This document shows, one piece after another, positions 1-7,243 of a stretch of DNA of 64,000 bases. The position numbers and the translations under genes are program-made. The notes below the pieces were generated by a model. The model made no database searches. It was not told the origin of the DNA and saw only the letters and a list, made by a program, of their open reading frames with translations. How positions within the stretch are numbered: position 1 is the first letter of the stretch; the number at the start of each line of letters is the position of its first letter. Origin of the DNA: Thermoflavimicrobium dichotomicum (GTDB lineage Bacteria > Bacillota > Bacilli > Thermoactinomycetales > Thermoactinomycetaceae); assembly GCF_900114055.1 (NCBI RefSeq), contig NZ_FORR01000001.1, forward strand, positions 1-64,000, read 5' to 3'.

Positions 1-96
<96 letters not shown>

Positions 97-198
97 TTTG
101 ATTTGCTCTATCGAATCAACGAGGTCATGTTTCGCTCTTTAGTTTTCAAGGAACACTTTCTTTTATTCATTTCACCGCATCTCGCGGCGACAATGATT
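97..198 (-). other. rRNA operon leader with boxA-like antitermination site
   Basis: Between the promoter and the 16S start, the transcribed strand contains GTGTTCCTTGAAAACT (complement of about 140-155). This is the boxA-like element usual in Bacillales rRNA leaders and spacers, which assembles the Nus antitermination complex. The rest of the leader has no reading frame. Confidence 0.7.
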
Positions 199-227
199 AC
201 TCTATCATAATTAAATATAGATGTCAA
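199..227 (-). promoter_or_regulatory. Probable sigma-A rRNA promoter
   Basis: On the minus strand a perfect -35 box TTGACA (222-227) is followed after 17 bases by TAGAGT (199-204), a 4/6 match to TATAAT. It lies about 100 nt upstream of the 16S 5' end, the usual place for the proximal rrn promoter. The -10 choice is tentative. Confidence 0.55.
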
Positions 228-250
228 CACTATTTTTAATAAAAATAGAC

Positions 251-370
251 TGCTTGTTGCCAAAGTTTCCGTTAAATGCTGGTGTTCCTTATCTTGTTTC
301 TTCCATTCAAGCCAAAGTCGTTCAACTGGAAAAGGAAATTGGGTTAGTCAACAACCTCGCTATTTTTAAT
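251..370. repeat. Interspersed inverted-repeat element, copy 1
   Basis: The stretch starts CTTGTTGCCAAAGTTTCCGTT and later has AACTGGAAAAGGAAA and GTCAACAAC. The ends TTGTTG(C/A)C and GTCAACAA are inverted repeats. The same blocks recur in the same order at about 36311-36440, and the first block also at 2973-3005. A 62-codon open frame inside it is not credible as a gene because it follows the repeat. Confidence 0.65.
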
Positions 371-483
371 AAAAGGCCATTCACATTGCCTATGAAGCTC
401 TTTTCATGATAAAATTTATTTGTTTTTATTTCAGGATTGCTTTATGATTATCGATGACCAAATGAGAATAAGGGGATCCAACC

Positions 484-933
484 ATGTCTTCAGAACGTAA
501 ACCTAAACTGGCTTTTCTCTTTGCCGGAAAATTAAACAAGATTCGCACATTTGCCCTTCTCTTGATCTTTTTGGGTATGTTAGTTATGTACATTGGGTTT
601 CTCTTTCCCAGTCTGATGCAATTATTTTTTATTCTAGGAATGCTTTGGGTATTGGCTAGTGTTGGCATTTATTTCTGGACAGGCATGTTGTCCTTACAGT
701 CATTGAAAGTAAATTGCCCTGTTTGTGGAAAGCATACGAAAGTTCTTGGAAGAAGAGATGAATGTATGCACTGTCGCAGTATCCTTTCCGTCGACCCATC
801 TGATGCCCCAAATGCTTCAAAAGAAAAGACAAAGGGAAATGTGCCAGAAACAAATGAAGCAAACCAGTCATCCAAAGAATCCATTCATCCTGATCAAACG
901 GAACCTGATCAAGAAGAGAAGTCAGTGAAATAA
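484..933 (+). CDS. ygzB: YgzB-type membrane protein (UPF0295 family)
   Basis: A 149-residue membrane protein of unknown function. Two membrane segments lie at about residues 22-41 and 46-67. They are followed by a zinc-ribbon-like arrangement, CPVC at 78-81 and CMHC at 94-97, and a charged Glu/Lys/Asn-rich tail. The family signatures NKIRTFAL and YFWTGML match B. subtilis YgzB, although the tail here is longer. The ATG is preceded by AAGGGG. In B. subtilis ygzB sits between perR and an rRNA operon; here too it lies next to 16S and about 3 kb from perR, so the neighbourhood is partly conserved. It is probably monocistronic, since a terminator follows. Confidence 0.9.
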   Translation: MSSERKPKLAFLFAGKLNKIRTFALLLIFLGMLVMYIGFLFPSLMQLFFILGMLWVLASVGIYFWTGMLSLQSLKVNCPVCGKHTKVLGRRDECMHCRSILSVDPSDAPNASKEKTKGNVPETNEANQSSKESIHPDQTEPDQEEKSVK

Positions 934-1030
934 ATCAATTACTCCAATCTCTTCGCTTCAAGAATAGACAAACGAAAGCCTCTCCATCTTGATAGCTTTC
1001 TCGTCAAACACTCATAAATGATTTCACTCC

Positions 1031-1055
1031 GCCTCCTCGTAGGGGAGGCTTTTTC
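1031..1055 (+). terminator. Intrinsic terminator after ygzB
   Basis: A hairpin with arms GCCTCC and GGAGGC is followed by TTTTTCT, about 100 bases downstream of ygzB. Confidence 0.8.
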
Positions 1056-1200
1056 TATCCGTTCTTTTTTTTAACATGGCTAATATAATGAAAATAAATA
1101 TATCCTTTTGACAATCGAGCAAGAAATCAGTTATGAAGAAGGAAGAATGAAACTATAAGCTATTTCAAAACTTATATTCGTATGCAACTACGTATAAAAA

Positions 1201-1392
1201 TAAGCGGAGTTTTTCCAAACGAGTGAATTACGAGCCCAGCGGAGAGACGGAAAGCGAAAGATTAAAAACGCGGGCAATGTCCACTTAAGCGGCAGCGTAT
1301 TTTTCCCGCTTCTTAAGCTTCCGGCCTGAAGCGTCCCTGAGATACTTCCTTGCAGGGTGCTGCGGAACGAGTCGAAAAAACGGAACGGGTGC
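1201..1392. other. GC-rich structured intergenic element, possible ncRNA or repeat
   Basis: The 550-base gap between ygzB and the next gene holds a block richer in G+C than its AT-rich flanks and without a credible reading frame. It contains several potential helices: GCTTC-CGGCCT-GAAGC (1317-1332), CCCTG/CAGGG (1335-1357), CGGG/CCCG (1271-1308) and CTTAAGCGG against CCGCTTCTTAAG. Its ends resemble each other in inverted form (CGGAGTTTTTCC...CGAGT and ACGAGTCGAAAAAACGG). It could be a structured RNA or a short non-autonomous repeat. I do not recognise a named family. Confidence 0.4.
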
Positions 1393-1484
1393 CCAAATTG
1401 ATTTATAACTCTAGGGATTTTTGAAATGACTTCAAATCACTTGGCATGATAAAGTATCTTCCTGCATGAAAGGAGGCCCAGATT

Positions 1485-2846
1485 GTGAAACCGCACAATT
1501 TACTTGAAATGCTGGCCCAATCGGTTAAGCATAATCCTTGCAAAATTGCTCTAAAGTGGATACAAGATGGTTCAGAGCAACAAATGACTTACCAAAAATT
1601 ATGGAATATCATTCGAGATTTTGCGATGGGCTTGGAAAAAATCGGAGTTCGGTCTGGAACGAAGGTTGCGATTTTCGCCAACAATGGTCCACGTTGGCTC
1701 ATCTCAGATTTAGCCATCCTGAGCTTGGGAGCTATTTCCGTTCCAATTGCTCCAACTTTACCACCTGAACATGTTTTATCGATTCTAAAAGATGCAGAAG
1801 TCACCACGATCATTATAGAAAATCCAGAGCTATTCAACTCACTTACAAATCTTTCCCAATTAACCAAACATCAAATATTAATGGCTAAGCATAGCCAACA
1901 AGCGGCTTTGTCTTTTGAAACGGTCTTACAGATCGGACAAACCATTTCCTTTGAAGAAGAAGAATGGGTATACCATACCATTCAATCATCTGACCCTGCT
2001 ACCCTGTTGTATCCAACCGATGCAAATGAACCCATTCGAGGAGCTTTACTTTCACATGGGCATATCCTGACCAATATCCAATCATCTAACCATGTGATTC
2101 CGATTTCGAACGAAGATCTCTCCCTTTCATTACTCACTTTTGCCCATCCTTTTTCAAGAATCATGGGATATTTTCGTGTTCTTTATCATGGTGCTACCAT
2201 CATTTTTGCAAATCAAAGCGACAAGATCCTTCCTGCTTTCCAACAAGTTCAGCCTACAATTCTCGTCGGAACATCATCTTTATATGAAAGCATTAATAGA
2301 GAATTTCAATCAGAAATCGAACAAGCATCCTGGATTAGAAAGAAACGTCTGGAGTGGGCCATTCGTACTGTCAAAGAATACTACAAAATGAGTCATGGAA
2401 TTTATAACTGGCCAATACATTCTCGGCTTGCCAAAAAATATGGGATTGCGAAATGGCTTATTTTATCCAAATGGAAAGAAAAAGTCAGTCGCAATCTCCG
2501 AATCATGCTCTCAACAGGTATTCCTCTACCGGAAGAAATATGTCAATTTTTCACATACATAGGAATCCCTCTCATTGAATCATATAGCCTTTCAGAGTGT
2601 ACCGCTATGGTTGCCTGTAATCATCTATCTCAAATACGACCGGGTACCGCAGGAACAGCCATCCCCGGAGTGGATCTTCGGTTAGCTTCTGATGGAGAGC
2701 TGTTGGTGAAAAGTCCAAGTACGATGATGGGTTATTACAATCAACCAGAAGAAACGGCCAAAAAAATAGTGAATGGTTGGGTTTATACTGGCCAGTTAGC
2801 TGAAATTGATGCAAATGGATATCTCCGAATTCTTGGCCAGAAATGA
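1485..2846 (+). CDS. Degenerate, truncated long-chain acyl-CoA synthetase-like protein
   Basis: The 453 residues follow the AMP-forming acyl-CoA synthetase fold (FadD/FAA1 type), but key parts are lost. The ATP-binding loop, normally TSGTTGxPKG, reads LYPTDANEPIRGA at about 174-187. The ribose-binding Asp of the TGD motif is Gln (TGQ, 435-437). The protein stops at ILGQK, where GRKKE and the C-terminal domain with its catalytic Lys should follow, so about 120 residues are missing. YSLSE (367-371) corresponds to the A5 motif and is kept. The GTG start has a strong AAAGGAGG site. I found no obvious continuation in another frame after the stop. Either a decaying gene or a non-catalytic relative; the intact frame and good ribosome site leave expression possible. 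Confidence 0.75.
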   Translation: MKPHNLLEMLAQSVKHNPCKIALKWIQDGSEQQMTYQKLWNIIRDFAMGLEKIGVRSGTKVAIFANNGPRWLISDLAILSLGAISVPIAPTLPPEHVLSILKDAEVTTIIIENPELFNSLTNLSQLTKHQILMAKHSQQAALSFETVLQIGQTISFEEEEWVYHTIQSSDPATLLYPTDANEPIRGALLSHGHILTNIQSSNHVIPISNEDLSLSLLTFAHPFSRIMGYFRVLYHGATIIFANQSDKILPAFQQVQPTILVGTSSLYESINREFQSEIEQASWIRKKRLEWAIRTVKEYYKMSHGIYNWPIHSRLAKKYGIAKWLILSKWKEKVSRNLRIMLSTGIPLPEEICQFFTYIGIPLIESYSLSECTAMVACNHLSQIRPGTAGTAIPGVDLRLASDGELLVKSPSTMMGYYNQPEETAKKIVNGWVYTGQLAEIDANGYLRILGQK

Positions 2847-2945
2847 ATTCTTCCCTCCGCTCTATGCTTGGAGGTAAGTTCTTCTAAAACAATCGGAATT
2901 AAATTACAGGGACTGACCGGAAATGGTATCTTTCCCCAAAAATAG

Positions 2946-2971
2946 CCCGTATCACTTGATTGTGATACGGG
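2946..2971 (+). terminator. Hairpin terminator after the acyl-CoA synthetase-like gene
   Basis: A perfect 10-bp stem, CCCGTATCAC with GTGATACGGG and a 6-base loop, lies 100 bases beyond the stop. There is no good T-run on the plus strand, while the minus strand reads into GGGCTATTTTTG. A very similar hairpin follows the methyltransferase gene near 29052. Confidence 0.55.
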
Positions 2972-2972
2972 T

Positions 2973-3005
2973 CAGCTTGTTGACAAAAATTCCGTTATAT
3001 GCCGG
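2973..3005 (+). repeat. Partial interspersed element, copy 3
   Basis: CAGCTTGTTGACAAAAATTC and CGTTATATGCCGGA match the left end of the element at 36311 closely. The right half is absent. Like the 36311 copy it directly follows a terminator-like hairpin. Confidence 0.6.
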
Positions 3006-3082
3006 ATTTGTAAACAAACCCTCATATTGCCAATCAGAACCATCAGGGGGTGTAAAAGGTGTTCTGTTTTCTAAAAAGCGGA

Positions 3083-3153
3083 GGGATGGGTTTCTTCCTC
3101 TGTACCATCACAGTTACTCCGTAAGCACAGTTACTCCGTAAGGAACCCATCCC
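3083..3153. repeat. Hairpin enclosing a 17-bp tandem duplication
   Basis: Arms GGGATGGGTT (3083-3092) and AACCCATCCC (3144-3153) are perfectly complementary. The loop contains two exact copies of CACAGTTACTCCGTAAG (3109-3125 and 3126-3142). The gap 2847-3271 holds this, the hairpin at 2946 and the partial repeat, and no gene that I can support. Confidence 0.7.
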
Positions 3154-3271
3154 GAAGCACTGGAGAAACGTATCCATATTTTCAGGATAGGATAATTTCG
3201 GTCATTTTTATGTTATTTTGAGCTTAGGTGAGGATTGAAAATTCTGCTTTTGAGTCATCCCCTGTTTGATC

Positions 3272-3589
3272 TTATGACTTCAGTTTGACTGCCGTTCCTG
3301 TAGCGATACAGGTTAACATTTCCCCTCGAACCGCTTCAAAATCCAAGCTCACTCCTATAACCGCATCGGCTCCCAATTTCTGCGCTCGCTCTGTCAACAC
3401 CTGAATGGCTACATCTTTTGCTTCCGCAAACTTTCCTTCAAACTGTCCACTTCGTCCGCCGATCACATCGGTAATGGTCGCCAATATATCACGAAAAATA
3501 TTGGCTCCCATAATCGCTTCGCCACTTACAATCCCCAAATAGTCTTCAATCTCTTTTCCTTGAACATAATGAGTGGTAGTAATAATCAA
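3272..3589 (-). CDS. YbjQ-family (UPF0145) protein
   Basis: A protein of about 106 residues with the YbjQ fold, a small domain whose members form pentamers; the cellular role is unknown and 'heavy-metal-binding' in its family name is weakly founded. Family features are IITTTHYVQGKEI at the start, GEAIMGANI, and LGADAVIGVSLDFE in the second half. An upstream ATG (3604) is open, but its first codons ATGGAGGAA are themselves the ribosome site. The TTG at 3589 lies 7 bases after GGAGGA and gives the family-typical N-terminus, so I start there. The gene appears to stand alone between ygzB-side repeats and perR. Confidence 0.8.
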   Translation of the reverse strand: MIITTTHYVQGKEIEDYLGIVSGEAIMGANIFRDILATITDVIGGRSGQFEGKFAEAKDVAIQVLTERAQKLGADAVIGVSLDFEAVRGEMLTCIATGTAVKLKS

Positions 3590-3734
3590 AACAGATTCCT
3601 CCATCCAAGATAGAAGCTTTTGAATCTATACTGGTTATATCAAACCAAGCTTAATCTTTATTAAATGGAACTTAAATTCAATCTAAACTCTTATTTCAAC
3701 TTTAAGTATTTGTATTTATTAAAAATCTATTCAT

Positions 3735-3785
3735 TGCAAATAAAAAAGACGCCTTCACCCATCACGGTAGTGATAAGCAAAAAGC
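3735..3785 (-). terminator. Probable terminator after perR
   Basis: On the minus strand, GGCGC...ATCAC-TACC-GTGAT...GCGTC forms a stem with one G-U pair, followed by TTTTTTATTTG. It lies within 10 bases of the perR stop. Confidence 0.55.
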
Positions 3786-3792
3786 GCCAAAC

Positions 3793-4236
3793 TTAATTCT
3801 TATACTCCATTTTTCGTTGGCATTCCGGGCAAATACCGTACAACTCCATACGGTGGGAATCAACCATATAACCCGTCCGATTTGAAGCTTCTTCCTCGAC
3901 TGCCAATAACGGAGGATAGTCAAAATCCGTAATCTTTCCACATTGCTTACAGATCACATGATAATGTTCAGTCATATTCGCATCAAAACGGCTCGATGCA
4001 TCTCCATATGTTAACTCTCGAACTAATCCAGCTTCCTTAAACAGGCGCAGATTGTTATACACAGTAGCCACACTCATATTTGGAAAATTACTTTCCAATG
4101 CCTTGTAAATTTCATCCGCTGTTGGATGACTCATGGTAGAAAATAAAAAATTTAAAATGGCGTGGCGTTGCGGAGTCATACGAACCCCATTGTGTTTGAG
4201 CGTTTCTATGGCCGCAGATAAGCGGGAATTTACCAT
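3793..4236 (-). CDS. perR: Peroxide-responsive repressor PerR (Fur family)
   Basis: A DNA-binding repressor that senses peroxide by metal-catalysed histidine oxidation and controls peroxide defence and iron genes. Counting from the ATG at 4236, the regulatory-metal ligands fall exactly where B. subtilis PerR has them: His37, Asp85, His91, His93 and Asp104. The structural zinc cysteines are 96, 99, 136 and 139. An in-frame GTG at 4245 would add three residues, but GAGGTG sits correctly for the ATG. The winged helix is in the first 80 residues (NMSVATVYNNLRLF recognition helix). A Fur/PerR box upstream suggests autoregulation. bcp and hemL nearby match the B. subtilis gsaB-ygaF-perR order. Confidence 0.93.
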   Translation of the reverse strand: MVNSRLSAAIETLKHNGVRMTPQRHAILNFLFSTMSHPTADEIYKALESNFPNMSVATVYNNLRLFKEAGLVRELTYGDASSRFDANMTEHYHVICKQCGKITDFDYPPLLAVEEEASNRTGYMVDSHRMELYGICPECQRKMEYKN

Positions 4237-4265
4237 AGACTCCACCTCACTAAGTCATCACTCAA

Positions 4266-4303
4266 ATGATAACGATTATCTTTTAATAATATATATAATT
4301 AGT
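4266..4303 (-). promoter_or_regulatory. Fur/PerR-type operator upstream of perR
   Basis: TGATAACGATTATCT (4267-4281) is a near-perfect 7-1-7 inverted repeat of the Fur family, close to TGATAATnATTATCA. An AT-rich stretch TAATAATATATATAATTA next to it could hold a second box and the -10 region. It lies 30 bases before the perR start, as expected for autoregulation. The rest of 4304-4542 has no gene or clear signal. Confidence 0.65.
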
Positions 4304-4542
4304 CTACGATGATCCCCAAAGTTTGTCAATGAAAAGCATAGAGGAACAGGAATCGGTACACAAGAACACTAAAATTATTTTACCCGTCTGCTTTTTTTTG
4401 ATCACATAAAAAAATAATAAAATAAAATGACGATATCGACAAATAGAAGATGAAAATTCACTGCAGATGGATTGATCTCTAACGAAAAAAACATTTAAAG
4501 ATTATACATGAATCCCCCCTCGATTTCGATCCTTTGATGAAA

Positions 4543-4572
4543 CAAAACCCGGACACATAGGAATGTCCGAGT
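4543..4572 (-). terminator. Terminator of the bcp-methyltransferase-nth run
   Basis: On the minus strand, ACTCGGACA-TTCCTATG-TGTCCGGGT is followed by TTTGTTTC, immediately after the nth stop. Confidence 0.75.
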
Positions 4573-4577
4573 CTTTT

Positions 4578-5231
4578 TTATTTCGCTTTTTTCACTTGTT
4601 TTCCATACCAACAGTAAGGCAATAAATGACAGATGGTGCATTTCGGATTGCGCGCACTGCACACCCTACGCCCATGCCAAATAATCCGATGATGCGTATC
4701 ACTCCACTCTGCACGTGGAACCTTTTTCATCAACTGTTGTTCGGTTTCAAGCGGGGTTTTGCTATTTGCCAGTGCAAGGCGATTGGCAACGCGGTGTACA
4801 TGTGTATCCACCGCCAATGCTGGAATCCCAAATGCATTACTTAATACAACATTGGCCGTTTTTCTGCCCACTCCTGGCAATTTTTCCAATTGCTCACGTT
4901 GTTGAGGAACTTGTCCACCATATTGTTCGACTAGAATGCGACACGTTTTCAAGATGTTTTTACTCTTGTTCCGAAACAGACCCAATCCCCGAATATGTTC
5001 AGCAAGTTCTTCCTCTGTCAGTTGAAGGAATGATTCCGGTGTTGGATATTTTTGAAACAAGCCTTCAGTCACTTTGTTCACTTGTCGATCCGTTGACTGG
5101 GCTGACAGAATGGTTGCAATCAACAGTTCAAATGGGTTGCGAAAGTTTAACTCACAATGAGCATCCGGATACATTTGCGCAAGTGTGTCCAGTATTTTGC
5201 GTGTGGGTACACGCTTCGGTTTCTCCTCCAC
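4578..5231 (-). CDS. nth: Endonuclease III (DNA glycosylase/AP lyase)
   Basis: Removes oxidised pyrimidines from DNA and cuts at the abasic site. The helix-hairpin-helix at about 116-130 (LEKLPGVGRKTANVV) carries the catalytic Lys124. The catalytic Asp142 is in AVDTHVHR. The C-terminal 4Fe-4S loop has Cys191, 198, 201 and 207 in C-x6-C-x2-C-x5-C spacing. Length 217 is normal. The GTG start follows AGGAGG by 9 bases; an upstream ATG is in another frame. It is last in a minus-strand run after the methyltransferase (18-base gap). In B. subtilis nth sits beside dnaD instead, so this placement is lineage-specific. Confidence 0.95.
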   Translation of the reverse strand: MEEKPKRVPTRKILDTLAQMYPDAHCELNFRNPFELLIATILSAQSTDRQVNKVTEGLFQKYPTPESFLQLTEEELAEHIRGLGLFRNKSKNILKTCRILVEQYGGQVPQQREQLEKLPGVGRKTANVVLSNAFGIPALAVDTHVHRVANRLALANSKTPLETEQQLMKKVPRAEWSDTHHRIIWHGRRVCSARNPKCTICHLLPYCWYGKQVKKAK

Positions 5232-5249
5232 CCTGGTTTCCCTCCTGTT

Positions 5250-6038
5250 TCATCCTGACCTCCTGACCATTTTTCTTGCCTCAATGATTAATTCTTCACT
5301 GCGATGATCAAAAGGCGCCCGATAAAATGTACCATAACGCTGTTCAATTTTAAAACCGCATACAGCAAGGAGATGGCTCAATTCAGTTGGAAAGGTGTAT
5401 CGAATTCGCATATCCGTTTTGATCCGGGCCAATGATCTTCCCTGTCCGTCAAAATGTTCGATATACCGAATAATATAGGCAGTCTGATGAAAGGAGTCCA
5501 ATTCGGTATAATCGTATACTTCCACTTCTTCCAACCCACCAGGAACAGGAAATGATCCACGAAATGCATACTTCCCATCAATCTCGATGAGTTGATCCAG
5601 ATGTGGAACAAAAATATTGAAGGCCAGTAAGCCATCATCCGTAAGATGCCGATGAATCCGTTTTAAAGTAGCCAGTTGATCTTGGACCGTAAGTAAATGA
5701 GTAAAGGAGCGATAAGGAATGATAATCAATGGAAAAGTGCGTCCATCGAGATCAAATTGAGCCATATTGGCTTCAACCCACTCCACTTGATGTGCCAGCC
5801 CAAAATCTTGTGCTTTTTGTTGGGCCCTCTCCAGCATTTTGGCTGAAATATCAAGTCCTACCACTGGAATTCCTTCTCGGGCAATCGCCAAAGTACAGCG
5901 TCCTGTTCCACATCCCAATTCCAATACGGGGCCCCCTGAGCGTTTTGCCAGTTCAACATAATAAACGACATCATGATCCAAACCCGTTGATGTCCAATCA
6001 TAGTAGTCTGGCCAATCATACATTGAATTGTGCTCCAT
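5250..6038 (-). CDS. Class I SAM-dependent methyltransferase
   Basis: A 262-residue protein with the Rossmann methyltransferase fold. Motif I is VLELGCGTGR at about 38-47, the acidic end of strand 2 is VVGLDIS near 59-65, and motif IV is around FPLIIIPYRSFTHL. This looks like the small-molecule Methyltransf_25/11 group; the N-terminal YDWPDYYDW element is common in uncharacterised members. The substrate cannot be read from sequence. The ATG has GGGGGAGAG before it. It lies between bcp (18 bases upstream) and nth (18 bases downstream), so the three are probably cotranscribed. Confidence 0.85.
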   Translation of the reverse strand: MEHNSMYDWPDYYDWTSTGLDHDVVYYVELAKRSGGPVLELGCGTGRCTLAIAREGIPVVGLDISAKMLERAQQKAQDFGLAHQVEWVEANMAQFDLDGRTFPLIIIPYRSFTHLLTVQDQLATLKRIHRHLTDDGLLAFNIFVPHLDQLIEIDGKYAFRGSFPVPGGLEEVEVYDYTELDSFHQTAYIIRYIEHFDGQGRSLARIKTDMRIRYTFPTELSHLLAVCGFKIEQRYGTFYRAPFDHRSEELIIEARKMVRRSG

Positions 6039-6056
6039 CTCTCTCCCCCTAACTCT

Positions 6057-6524
6057 TTAGGTTAGCTGTTCACGAATAAACTCCAACGCTTCTTTTACAT
6101 GGTCTTTTACTTTCACTTTACGATAGATTTTTCGTACAATCCCCTCTTGATCAATGATAAAAGTGGACCGTTCAATCCCCATGAATTTTTTTCCGTACAT
6201 CTTCTTTTCCTTCCATACTCCATACTGCTCACATACATGACCATTCTCATCACTTAAAAGCAAAAAAGGCAACTCGTATTTATTGATAAATTTTTCATGG
6301 GAAGCAATCGGATCCCGGCTTACACCTAAGATGACTGCATTCAAACCGGTGAATTCCCCATAATAATCCCGAAAATCACAAGCCTCTGTTGTACAACCAG
6401 GTGTCATATCTTTCGGGTAAAAATACAATACCACATGCTTGCCACGAAAATCGGAAAGAGATACATTTTCTCCGTTCGATGCAGGCAAAGTAAAATCAAT
6501 GGCAGGTTGCCCTTCTTGAATCAT
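6057..6524 (-). CDS. bcp: Thiol peroxidase Bcp/PrxQ
   Basis: A cytoplasmic peroxiredoxin that reduces hydrogen and alkyl peroxides using thioredoxin. The 155 residues contain the Bcp motif DMTPGCTTEACDFRD, with peroxidatic Cys44 and resolving Cys49 in the five-residue spacing typical of this subgroup. FYPKDMTPG and STFIIDQEG also fit. It corresponds to B. subtilis YgaF, which likewise sits near perR and gsaB. The start has TAGGAGGATG ahead of it. A peroxide defence role together with perR is plausible; I saw no convincing PerR box directly upstream. Confidence 0.93.
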   Translation of the reverse strand: MIQEGQPAIDFTLPASNGENVSLSDFRGKHVVLYFYPKDMTPGCTTEACDFRDYYGEFTGLNAVILGVSRDPIASHEKFINKYELPFLLLSDENGHVCEQYGVWKEKKMYGKKFMGIERSTFIIDQEGIVRKIYRKVKVKDHVKEALEFIREQLT

Positions 6525-6724
6525 GTGCCCATCCTCCTAATCCAAATCATCGATCGTTCATCATTTAATATGTACAAAAATCACAGCATTGAGTAAAGTG
6601 TATCATGCTGAAAGCAAGAAAGGTAGAATCCGTTTTTCAAGTAAAGCACCCATTCACTTTACGATTCCGTGAGGAGTTGGAGCCATGGACATGGAGTCTA
6701 CTCATTTCAAAGATCTCCTAAAGA

Positions 6725-6976
6725 TTATCTCTCTGGTCGAGGTATACGCGGTATTTCGGGAATGGGTACTTGTGGTTCCGGAACTCTAGGTGGTGTTGGT
6801 GGTTGCGGTGGTGTTGGTGGCTGTGGTGGTGTTGGTGGCTGCGGTGGTGGAACGGGCTGTCTTGTCGGTGGTGCTTCAGGTACTTGGACAAGGTTTAATG
6901 TCGTTCCAACATTGACAGAACCGGCACTGGATACGGAATTGATATGAATGATACGGATTTGGATGTTAATCATCAT
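6725..6976 (-). CDS. GerP-like spore protein with proline-rich repeat tail
   Basis: The first 35 residues (IHINSVSSAGSVNVGTTLNL) follow the GerPA/GerPF-type core, a short beta-rich segment in proteins needed for nutrient access through the spore coat. The rest is a proline-rich tail, PPTPPQ repeated, encoded by an 18-bp tandem repeat. The stop of the upstream GerP-like gene lies 8 bases away, and TAGAGGG serves as both that stop and this ribosome site, implying coupling. A glycine-rich frame on the plus strand is the shadow of the repeat. Expression late in sporulation is inferred from the family. An ATG three bases downstream (6973) is equally possible. Confidence 0.7.
   Translation of the reverse strand: MMINIQIRIIHINSVSSAGSVNVGTTLNLVQVPEAPPTRQPVPPPQPPTPPQPPTPPQPPTPPRVPEPQVPIPEIPRIPRPER
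6789..6850 (-). repeat. 18-bp tandem repeat in coding sequence
   Basis: Three units of GGTGGTGTTGGTGG(T/C)TG(C/T) on the plus strand at 6789-6806, 6807-6824 and 6825-6842, then a partial copy. On the coding strand each unit gives six residues, PPTPPQ. Such repeats often vary in copy number between strains. Confidence 0.9.
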
Positions 6977-6984
6977 TTTACCCT

Positions 6985-7203
6985 CTAAACAGTCTTCTTC
7001 TTAGATTGATCGATTACATCTGGATCAATATAAACGTTTCTCTCCAGATCAATGTTGCGGGCAAAATCTCCAATTGGAGAGGATCCGCCTAATGATTTCG
7101 TCACGCTCTCTGCTCCAATATTAAGCGTATTTCCGAAATTCACTGAAGCTGAACTGGCGACACTGTTGATTTTTACGCTAAAAATGTTATTAATCGTTCC
7201 CAT
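6985..7203 (-). CDS. GerPA/GerPF-family spore germination protein
   Basis: 72 residues with the family layout: a hydrophobic-Ser/Asn-rich N-terminal core (VKINSVASSASVNFGNTLNI), then SxGGSSPIGD, and a C-terminal DPDVIDQ that matches the (N/D)DPDxxDQ end typical of GerPA and GerPF. These small proteins act in the inner spore coat and let germinants pass. It lies downstream of the Hsp20 gene and directly upstream of the proline-rich GerP-like gene. Standard gerP operons have six genes in a fixed order; this one is rearranged. Confidence 0.85.
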   Translation of the reverse strand: MGTINNIFSVKINSVASSASVNFGNTLNIGAESVTKSLGGSSPIGDFARNIDLERNVYIDPDVIDQSKKKTV

Positions 7204-7243
7204 TTTTATCTACTCCCTATTTGGACTCGTATTGCTTCAGCTT

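Noticed and set aside
221-409. 62-codon plus-strand frame upstream of ygzB
   Set aside because: It runs through the interspersed repeat and rRNA promoter region, and its other copy at 36311 is not open.
2847-2945. Possible frameshifted remainder of the acyl-CoA synthetase
   Set aside because: None of the three frames after the stop shows KKE or the C-terminal domain pattern, so this is a true truncation rather than a simple frameshift.
2923-3141. 72-codon frame after the acyl-CoA synthetase-like gene
   Set aside because: It crosses a terminator-like hairpin, a repeat end and a tandem duplication, and has no ribosome site.
4715-5266. 183-codon plus-strand frame over nth
   Set aside because: It lies opposite a clear endonuclease III gene, has no ribosome site and resembles no protein.
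6669-6947. Glycine-rich 92-residue frame on the plus strand (GGVGGC repeats)
   Set aside because: It is the complement of the PPTPPQ repeat. The minus-strand frame has a GerP-like core, coupling to its neighbour and a ribosome site.
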